In this document: positions 58,116 to 64,000 of the stretch, piece after piece
How the letters are laid out: every line of letters begins with the position of its first letter
How positions within the stretch are numbered: position 1 is the stretch's first letter
Source: Aurantiacibacter luteus
Lineage (GTDB): Bacteria > Pseudomonadota > Alphaproteobacteria > Sphingomonadales > Sphingomonadaceae
Length of the DNA stretch: 64,000 nt
NCBI RefSeq assembly: GCF_001010945.1
Contig: NZ_LBHB01000002.1
Coordinates: forward strand, 1 to 64,000
Direction: 5' to 3'
The notes under the pieces: generated by a model
What the model was told of the DNA's origin: nothing
What the model saw: the letters and a program-made list of their open reading frames with translations, nothing else
Databases searched by the model: none
Program-made: the position numbers and the translations under genes

Positions 58116-58582
58116 TGCCCGCCTTCGTCATCGCGGCGGAGGACCCCGCAACCCCCGATATCGCCGCGCTGGTCGCGTCGCACCTTCGCGAGATGCACGC
58201 CTGCTCTCCCGCCTGCAAGGTCCACGCGATGCCCGCCGCGCGACTGGCGGAGAGCGATGTCATCATGTTCGCCGCGCGGGTGGACGGAGAACTCGCCGCC
58301 ATCGGCGCTCTCAAGGCGCTGGGGCCGCTCGAGGGCGAGATCAAGTCGATGCGCGCCGCCGACGCCTTTCGCGGCACCGGGGCCGGGCGGGCGATCCTGG
58401 CACACATCCTCGCCGAGGCACGGGCGCGAGGGCTTTGCTGGATCGGCCTCGAAACCGGCCGCCACCCGGTGTTCGCATCGGCCCAGCGGCTCTATGCCGC
58501 GAACGGCTTTCGCGAATGCCCGCCCTTCGCCGGCTATGTCAGCGACGACTTCAGCCTGTGCATGGGCCTGCCGCTGGCCTGA
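58115..58582 (+). CDS. GNAT family N-acetyltransferase
   Basis: The protein has 155 residues from ATG 58115, which shares one base with the pheA stop; GTG 58112 is an alternative. It has the acetyl-CoA-binding motif A: GEIKSMRAADAFRGTGAGRAILAHILAEA (R-x2-G-x-G-x-A). GLCWIGLETGRHPVFASAQRLYAANGF is motif B. The substrate is unknown. The operon position after pheA does not by itself suggest a role. Confidence 0.88.
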   Translation: MPAFVIAAEDPATPDIAALVASHLREMHACSPACKVHAMPAARLAESDVIMFAARVDGELAAIGALKALGPLEGEIKSMRAADAFRGTGAGRAILAHILAEARARGLCWIGLETGRHPVFASAQRLYAANGFRECPPFAGYVSDDFSLCMGLPLA

Positions 58583-58618
58583 GGCGCTGATTTCCCCGCG
58601 AAACCCGCGCCCTCGTCA

Positions 58619-59332
58619 TTGCGCGGTAACGATTGGCGTGGCATCCCCGCCCGCGTGACGACGGGCAAGGGGACAGGGGCGCTGCCGGCGCGCGGGAGCG
58701 ACTTCGCCGATGCCTGGCGCGAGATGCGCGGCAACGGCGACACCCAGTTCGCACCCGTCGAATTTCCCGCGCAGGAGCCTCCTCCCGACTGGCTGGTCAG
58801 CCTGCTGGACGCCATTGCCCGCCTTTTCGCCCCCATCGGCCGCTTCATCGTCGCCATCTGGCCGGTGCTGATGTGGGTGCTGATCGCCGCCGGTGCGGCG
58901 CTGCTGCTGTGGCTCGCCTGGCGCACCTTGGCGCCCGAGGGCACGCGGGCGAAGCGGAAGGCGCGGCGCGGTGGCGAGGACTGGGTGCCCGACCAGGGCG
59001 AGGCGCTGGCCCTGCTGGAGGAAGCGGACCGCCTCGCCGCGGCGGGCGACTACGACGAGGCGACGCACCTCTTGCTCAAGCGCTCGGTCGGCCAGATCGC
59101 CGCCGCGCGCCCTAACCTGTTCCAGCCGTCGAGCACGGCGCGCGAACTGTCGGCCGACACCCGCCTGCCCGAGGCCGCGCGCTCGGCCTTCGGCGTGATC
59201 GCGGGCCGGGTGGAGCGCAGCCTGTTCGCCCTCACCCGCCTGACGCAGGACGACTGGACCGCGGCGCGTACCGCCTATTCCGATTTCGCTTTGCAGGAAC
59301 GGGCGCTCCAGCATCACGGATTGGCCGCGTGA
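58619..59332 (+). CDS. DUF4129 domain-containing membrane protein
   Basis: From TTG 58619 the protein has 237 residues; the start is uncertain and GTG 58655 is possible. It has one strong membrane helix (IWPVLMWVLIAAGAALLLWLAW) and a cytosolic C-terminal domain. The DUF4129-like segment LLEEADRLAAAGDYDEATHLLLKRSVGQI is followed by SSTARELSADTRL and GVIAGRVERSLFA. DUF4129 is often fused to transglutaminase-like proteins, and here it is coupled to DUF4350, MoxR and DUF58 genes. These form an envelope-related cluster of unknown biochemical role. Confidence 0.8.
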   Translation: MRGNDWRGIPARVTTGKGTGALPARGSDFADAWREMRGNGDTQFAPVEFPAQEPPPDWLVSLLDAIARLFAPIGRFIVAIWPVLMWVLIAAGAALLLWLAWRTLAPEGTRAKRKARRGGEDWVPDQGEALALLEEADRLAAAGDYDEATHLLLKRSVGQIAAARPNLFQPSSTARELSADTRLPEAARSAFGVIAGRVERSLFALTRLTQDDWTAARTAYSDFALQERALQHHGLAA

Positions 59333-60582
59333 GCCGGGCTCGCGGTCCCTTCCGCCCCGGCGCGGTGCTGGCGATGCTGCTGGTGGGCGCGCTCGCCTTC
59401 CTGCTGATGCTCTACGCCATCGGTCGCGGCTGGACGGGTGACAGCGAGGGGGAAGGCGGCGCCCATGCCGGGGCGAACGGGCTCAACGGTTTTTCCGGTC
59501 TCGTCCAGCTGCTCGATGGCAGCGGCTACGAGGTCGAGGTCAGCCGCAACCGCGCGCGGCTTTCCGACGCGGCGCTGGTCGTGCTCACCCCGCAGCTGAA
59601 CGGCGATGCCGAGGCCATCGGCGAGGCGATCATGGAACGGCAGGACATGGACGCGGGGCCGACCTTGCTGATCCTGCCCAAGTGGTTTGCCCTGCCGGTC
59701 CCGCAGAACGATCAGGTCGAGAGCGAGCCCGGCTGGGTGGCGCTGGCCGGCGCGGCATCGCCCACGTGGTTCGGCGAGCTCGACTGGGCCGAGGGCGGCG
59801 AGCTGGCGCTGGGCGAGACGCGCGGCTGGAACGGTTTCGGCGCGAGCGGAGCCCTGCCCGATCCGGACAAGGTGCAGGCGCTGGTCAAGCAGCCGAATCT
59901 CGAAATCGAGCCCGTCGTCGTCGACAGCGAGGGAGACGTGCTGGCGGGTCGCCTGCAATCGACCGCGGACTACTACGACTACGAACCCTACCCGGTCATC
60001 GTGGTGTTCGAGCCCGACCTCCTCAACAACTACGGCCTCGCCGACCGCGGACGGGCCGAAGCGGCGGTGGCGCTGATCGACGCGGCGATGGACGGCGAGG
60101 ACCTGCCGATCGTCTTCGACATGACGCTCGCCGGGCTGGGCTCTGCCGAGAACCTGCTGACCCTCGCCTTCCGTCCGCCGTTCCTGGCCGCGACGCTGTG
60201 CCTGTTGCTGGCCGCGCTGGTGATCGGCTGGCGCGCCTTCAATCGCTTCGGTCCGCCCGTGGCGGAGGCCCCGGCGATGGCGCGCGGCAAGCGTCAGCTG
60301 GCAAGGAACGGCGCGGCGCTGGTGGCGCGGGTGAAGCGCTTCCACCTGCTCAAGGACCCCTACGAGGCGCTCGTCGGGCGGCGGGTGGCCGCGCGGCTCG
60401 GCCTGCGGGTGGCCGACACCGACGCGCGCGAGGCGGCGATCGACCGCGTGCTGGCCGCGCGCGGGCACGCCGGCCCCGCCTTTGCCAGCCTCGCCGCAGA
60501 TCTTCGCGCCGCGGACCATGCGCGCGACATCATTCGTGCCGCCACGGCACTCCGGAACTTCGAAAGGACCCTCACCCCATGA
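59329..60582 (+). CDS. DUF4350 domain-containing membrane protein
   Basis: The protein has 417 residues from GTG 59329 (GTGA overlap with the previous stop). An N-terminal membrane helix ([22 protein letters not shown]) is followed by an extracytoplasmic domain. That domain begins [28 protein letters not shown], the DUF4350 pattern of a Rossmann-like degraded ABC-type subunit. A second membrane helix ([19 protein letters not shown]) precedes a cytosolic tail. It is coupled to moxR by ATGA. It is probably part of a complex with MoxR and DUF58. Confidence 0.83.
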   Translation: MSRARGPFRPGAVLAMLLVGALAFLLMLYAIGRGWTGDSEGEGGAHAGANGLNGFSGLVQLLDGSGYEVEVSRNRARLSDAALVVLTPQLNGDAEAIGEAIMERQDMDAGPTLLILPKWFALPVPQNDQVESEPGWVALAGAASPTWFGELDWAEGGELALGETRGWNGFGASGALPDPDKVQALVKQPNLEIEPVVVDSEGDVLAGRLQSTADYYDYEPYPVIVVFEPDLLNNYGLADRGRAEAAVALIDAAMDGEDLPIVFDMTLAGLGSAENLLTLAFRPPFLAATLCLLLAALVIGWRAFNRFGPPVAEAPAMARGKRQLARNGAALVARVKRFHLLKDPYEALVGRRVAARLGLRVADTDAREAAIDRVLAARGHAGPAFASLAADLRAADHARDIIRAATALRNFERTLTP

Positions 60583-61541
60583 CCATGACGCTGGAACAGA
60601 CAGCCGAGCTCGCAGGCCGCATCCGCGGCGAGATCGGCAAGGCCGTGGTCGGCATGGAGAGTACGGTCGAACACCTGCTGATCGCGCTGCTCAGCCAGGG
60701 CCACGTGCTGCTCGAAGGTCCGCCGGGCACGGCCAAGACCTTCCTCGCCAACTGCTTCGCCTGCGCCACCGGCCTCGATTTCGGGCGCATCCAGTTCACG
60801 CCCGACCTGCTGCCGGGCGACATCCTCGGCTCCAACCTGTTCAACTTCCAGACGAGCCAGTTCACCCTGACGCGCGGGCCGATCTTCTGCGAGGTGCTGC
60901 TGGCCGACGAGATCAACCGCACTCCGCCCAAGACCCAGGCCGCGCTGCTGGAAGCCATGCAGGAACGCAAGGTGACGCTGGACGGCGAGACCCATTCGCT
61001 GGGTGACACCTTCATGGTCGTCGCCACGCAGAACCCGATAGAGAACCAGGGCGTCTATCCGTTGCCCGAGGCCCAGCTCGACCGCTTCGCCTTCAAGCTG
61101 CTGGTCCCCTACCCCAGCCTCGAGGAGGAAGCGCAGATCGTGCGCCGCTTCGGCGAGCGCAGCGGGCCGCAGAAGCCCGCCGACTTCGGCATCGCGCGGG
61201 TGGCCGACGCCGCCACCATCGCCGCCGCGCAGGAAAGCGTGAAGCATGTGACGCTCTCGGACGAGGTGCTGCACTACTGCGTCGCGCTGGTGCGCGCCAC
61301 GCGCGACAATGCCGACATCGCCAGCGGTGCTTCCCCTCGCGCCGCGGTCCTGCTCGCCAACGCCGCCCGCGCCCGCGCCGCGCTGGAGGGCCGCGCCTAC
61401 GTGGTGCCCGACGACGTCAAGGCGCTCGCCACCGCCTGCCTGCGCCACCGCCTGCTGCTCAGCCCCGCGGCCGAGATCGAGGGCAAGCTGGTCGAGGATC
61501 TCGTCGCCGGCATGATCGAGCAGACCGAGGCGCCGCGGTGA
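60579..61541 (+). CDS. MoxR family AAA+ ATPase
   Basis: The protein has 320 residues. Walker A is [10 protein letters not shown], Walker B is [23 protein letters not shown], sensor 1 is [24 protein letters not shown], and the C-terminal helical lid includes [18 protein letters not shown]. MoxR ATPases act with VWA/DUF58 proteins as metal-insertion or assembly chaperones. The next gene encodes such a DUF58 protein, two bases after the stop, so the two are very likely partners. Confidence 0.92.
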   Translation: MTMTLEQTAELAGRIRGEIGKAVVGMESTVEHLLIALLSQGHVLLEGPPGTAKTFLANCFACATGLDFGRIQFTPDLLPGDILGSNLFNFQTSQFTLTRGPIFCEVLLADEINRTPPKTQAALLEAMQERKVTLDGETHSLGDTFMVVATQNPIENQGVYPLPEAQLDRFAFKLLVPYPSLEEEAQIVRRFGERSGPQKPADFGIARVADAATIAAAQESVKHVTLSDEVLHYCVALVRATRDNADIASGASPRAAVLLANAARARAALEGRAYVVPDDVKALATACLRHRLLLSPAAEIEGKLVEDLVAGMIEQTEAPR

Positions 61542-61542
61542 G

Positions 61543-62904
61543 GTGAACCGCATCCGCGCCCTCCTTGCCCGCGTGCCCGCCCCACCGGTCGTGCCGACGG
61601 CGCGCACGCTGGTGCTGCTGGCCTTGCTGGCCCCGCTCGCCGTGGTCGTCGCCGCCACCGCGCCCGGCGCCTGGGTCGTCGCGCCCGCGGCGGGGCTGGC
61701 GCTGCTGCTGGTCGTGCTGATCGACGGCTGGCTGGCGGGATCGCTGAGGGACCTGCGCTACTACGTCCCCGCCGACGTCGAGGTGGGCCAGCCCGCCATG
61801 CTGCGCGTCGATGCCACCATCGAGCGCGACGGCGATGCTGCCTTGCCCGAGGCCGCCATCGGTTTCGACCCGCGGCTGGGCGAACACGGGCGCGCCGCGT
61901 TTCGCCTGCAGCCGACCGGGGAGGCCAACGGCTTCACCGGCATGGGAGAGGCCGTGCCGGTGCGGCGCGGCTCCGGCGCGTTGCACGACCTGTGGCTGCG
62001 CTGGGCCGGCCCGCTCGGCCTCGCGGTCCGGCAGCGGCACCTGGCGCTCGAAGCCACCTTGCGCGTGTGGCCCGACCTCTCGCCGGTGCGCAGCCCCGTG
62101 CTCCAGCGCTTCCTGCGCGACAGCCAGTTCGGCCTCGTCGCCCGGCGCATCCGCGGCGAGGGCACGCAGTTCGAGGCGCTGTCCGAATACGAGGCGGGCA
62201 TGGACCGCCGCCGCATCGACTGGAAGGCCAGCGCCCGCCACACCGCGCTCTACGCCCGCGAGAACGAGAGCGAACGCGACAACCAGATCGTCTTCGCCTT
62301 CGATTGCGGGCAGTCGATGATCGAGCCGGTCGACGGCCTGCCGCGCATCGACCGCGCCGTCTCCGCCGCACTGACCGCGGCCTATGTCGCGCTGAAGGGC
62401 GGCGACCGGGTGGCGCTGTTCGGGTTCGCCGACCAGCCGCAGCTGATGACGCCCTTCGTCGCCGACACCCGCGCCTTTCACCGCCTGCAGAGCGCCGCGG
62501 CGGAGCTCGACTACACGCCCCGCGAGCCCAACTTCACGCTGGCGCTGGCAACGCTCGCCTCGCGGCTGAAGCGTCGCAGCCTGATCGTGCTGTTCTCCGA
62601 TTTCGCCGATCCGACCTCCGCCGAGCTGATGGTCGAGAGCGTGGAGCGGCTGGTGCGCCACCACCTCGTCATCTTCGTCACCATGATCGATACCGAGCTC
62701 GAGGACCTCGCCGCCATCGAGCCCGCTTCCATCGGCGACATCGCGATGGCCGTCAGCGCCGATTCGCTGGTCCGCCAGCGCGCGCTGGTGCTGGAGAGGT
62801 TGCGGCGGCTGGGAGTCAACGTGATCGAGGCCGCGCACGATGCCATCGGCTACCGCCTGATCGACCTCTATCTCGAGAAGAAGCGTAGCGAGGCGATCGG
62901 CTGA
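61543..62904 (+). CDS. DUF58 domain-containing protein (VWA-like)
   Basis: The protein has 453 residues from GTG 61543. Two N-terminal membrane helices (LVLLALLAPLAVVVAATAPGAWVVAPAAGLALLLVVLID region) precede a beta-rich segment. The DUF58 signature is GTQFEALSEYEAGMDRRRIDWKASARH. A von Willebrand A-like domain follows, with a modified MIDAS: FAFDCGQSM in place of DxSxS, and LIVLFSDFADP. It is expected to act with the MoxR ATPase encoded just before. Its stop shares bases with the next start (TGATG). Confidence 0.88.
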   Translation: MNRIRALLARVPAPPVVPTARTLVLLALLAPLAVVVAATAPGAWVVAPAAGLALLLVVLIDGWLAGSLRDLRYYVPADVEVGQPAMLRVDATIERDGDAALPEAAIGFDPRLGEHGRAAFRLQPTGEANGFTGMGEAVPVRRGSGALHDLWLRWAGPLGLAVRQRHLALEATLRVWPDLSPVRSPVLQRFLRDSQFGLVARRIRGEGTQFEALSEYEAGMDRRRIDWKASARHTALYARENESERDNQIVFAFDCGQSMIEPVDGLPRIDRAVSAALTAAYVALKGGDRVALFGFADQPQLMTPFVADTRAFHRLQSAAAELDYTPREPNFTLALATLASRLKRRSLIVLFSDFADPTSAELMVESVERLVRHHLVIFVTMIDTELEDLAAIEPASIGDIAMAVSADSLVRQRALVLERLRRLGVNVIEAAHDAIGYRLIDLYLEKKRSEAIG

Positions 62905-63959
62905 TGGCGCTCGCCCTGTTCCGCAAGGCCGAGATCGTGCCGCCCGCCGACATCGAGGCGGCCAGCCTGCGCTCCGACCGTTTCCGGCTTGAGCGCGAGG
63001 TCGACTGGCAGCGGCTCGACGCTATCGTCACCGCGCTGGAGAAGGGCCGCCCGCGCGCGATCAGCGACGACGACCTCCTCGACCTGCCCGTGCTCTACCG
63101 CAAGACCGCCTCCAGCCTCGCCGTGGCGCGCGAGACATCGCTCGATGCCGCCGCGCTCGACTATCTGGAGGCGCTGGTGCGGCGCGCATGGTTCCAGATC
63201 TACGGGCCGCGCGTGGGCTTCATCGGCTGGCTGCGCCGCTTTTTCGGGGGCGGCTGGAGTACCTCGGTGCGCGCCATCTGGCTCGACATTTGCATCGCGC
63301 TGGCGGTCTCGGTGGCGGGCGCGCTCGTCGGCTGGCTGCTTGTCGCGCGCGACCAGGAATGGTTCTACGCGCTCGTCCCCGCAGGGATGGCGCAGGGCCG
63401 CGTGCCCGGTGCCTCGCGCGAGGTCCTGCAAGAGGCATTGACCCACGACGGCAGCACCGAAGGACTGACGACGTTCGCCGCCTCGCTTTTCTCCAACAAC
63501 ACCGGCGTCGCCATCATGGCCTTCGCGCTGGGCTTCGCCTTCGGCGTGCCGACCCTGCTGCTGCTGGTCTACAACATGGCGCTGTTGGGCGCGATGCTGT
63601 GGGTCTTCCACGATGCCGGGCTGGGCTACGAATTCGGCGGCTGGCTGAGCGTTCACGGGACGACCGAACTGCTCGCCATCGTCCTTGCAGGGGCCGCGGG
63701 GCTGCACGTGGGGCGCACGATGGCCTTTCCTGGCGAGCGCTCTATCCTCGCCGCCATGCAGGCCGCGGGCCTTCGCGCGGCGCAGGTGATGGCGGGGGTG
63801 GCGCTGATGCTGGTGGTGGCGGGCCTGCTGGAAGGCTACGCCCGCCAGCTCGTCGAGAGCACCGAAATCAAGTATGTCATCGGCGGCTTCATGCTGACGC
63901 TGTGGGTGCTCTACTTCCTCGGCATGATGCGCCCTCCCGAAAGCGAAGGCGAGGCATGA
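62904..63959 (+). CDS. SpoIIM-like (stage II sporulation protein M family) membrane protein
   Basis: The protein has 351 residues. A soluble N-terminal part (LRSDRFRLEREVDWQRLDAIVTALEKG) is followed by several membrane helices and the family segment FSNNTGVAIMAFALGFAFGVPTLLLLVYNMALLGAMLW. Next is GWLSVHGTTELLAIVLAGAAGLHVG, a hallmark of SpoIIM/DUF95 proteins. This organism shows no sign of sporulation; in Proteobacteria these genes accompany MoxR/DUF58 clusters. It overlaps the next gene by ATGA. Confidence 0.87.
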   Translation: MALALFRKAEIVPPADIEAASLRSDRFRLEREVDWQRLDAIVTALEKGRPRAISDDDLLDLPVLYRKTASSLAVARETSLDAAALDYLEALVRRAWFQIYGPRVGFIGWLRRFFGGGWSTSVRAIWLDICIALAVSVAGALVGWLLVARDQEWFYALVPAGMAQGRVPGASREVLQEALTHDGSTEGLTTFAASLFSNNTGVAIMAFALGFAFGVPTLLLLVYNMALLGAMLWVFHDAGLGYEFGGWLSVHGTTELLAIVLAGAAGLHVGRTMAFPGERSILAAMQAAGLRAAQVMAGVALMLVVAGLLEGYARQLVESTEIKYVIGGFMLTLWVLYFLGMMRPPESEGEA

Positions 63960-64000
63960 GCGGGGCCGTCATCCAGATGCGCGTCGATGCCGAAAGGAAT
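63956..64000 (+). CDS. Start of the next gene in the MoxR cluster (partial)
   Basis: Only the first 15 codons (MSGAVIQMRVDAERN) are inside the window. The start overlaps the previous stop by ATGA, so it belongs to the same operon. In comparable MoxR/DUF58/SpoIIM clusters the neighbour is often an RDD-family membrane protein. That is a guess from gene order only. Confidence 0.5.
   Translation, partial: MSGAVIQMRVDAERN

Overview
The window is high-GC DNA that reads as an alphaproteobacterial chromosome of the order Sphingomonadales, most likely Erythrobacteraceae or a close relative. This rests on a NepR/EcfG general stress response pair with an HWE-family kinase, several TonB-dependent receptors with Sphingomonadales-type plug motifs, many paralogous acyl-CoA dehydrogenases, and the local gene orders. 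No database search was possible, so genus level is inference.

Layout. (1) 1-6864: a chaperone-usher fimbria locus with a tandem array of at least three mosaic major pilins, then chaperone, usher, a putative two-domain tip subunit and a small subunit. It looks less GC-rich than the rest. (2) 6865-7360: the C-terminal remnant of a sulfatase. (3) 7448-34858: a lipid or hydrophobic-acid catabolic island with TesB thioesterase, TonB receptor, serine hydrolase, acyl-CoA synthetase, alcohol dehydrogenase, an ACAD10/11-like dehydrogenase plus a separate APH-like kinase, thiolase, two large/small acyl-CoA dehydrogenase pairs, a fused enoyl-CoA hydratase/3-hydroxyacyl-CoA dehydrogenase, two SDRs, a tandem double-TetR regulator, a quinone reductase, a nitronate monooxygenase-like enzyme, a crotonase and an MFS carrier. 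Several of its intergenic regions share a CATACC-type element. (4) 35031-37090: molybdate ABC transporter modABC with a short ModC. (5) 37097-39808: general stress response locus (HWE kinase, nepR, ecfG) with a near-palindromic EcfG promoter between the divergent units and no phyR in view. (6) 39824-43986: AI-2E family permease, Fe-type SOD, glmM, thiD. (7) 43983-47922: MarR regulator divergent from a second TonB receptor, then a LOG-family protein. (8) 47996-48573: tRNA-Gln(CTG) and a DUF2147 protein. (9) 48592-54392: an arsenosugar-type gene set (radical SAM protein, FAD disulfide oxidoreductase, ArsM, SDR-type epimerase, TIGR04283- and TIGR04282-type glycosyltransferases). (10) 54492-58582: Ppx/GppA, RlmE, membrane cytochrome c, prephenate dehydratase, GNAT. 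(11) 58619-64000: DUF4129, DUF4350, MoxR, DUF58, SpoIIM-like and the start of another protein, one overlapping operon.

How the genes fit together. The catabolic island contains import, activation, several first-step dehydrogenases and core beta-oxidation. The kinase plus ACAD11-like pair suggests that 4-hydroxyacyl-CoA intermediates (for example from lactones) are handled by phosphorylation and elimination. The arsenic cluster contains methylation, a radical SAM step and two sugar-transfer-type enzymes, but its radical SAM protein does not look like canonical ArsS. It is my best candidate for a poorly described pathway.
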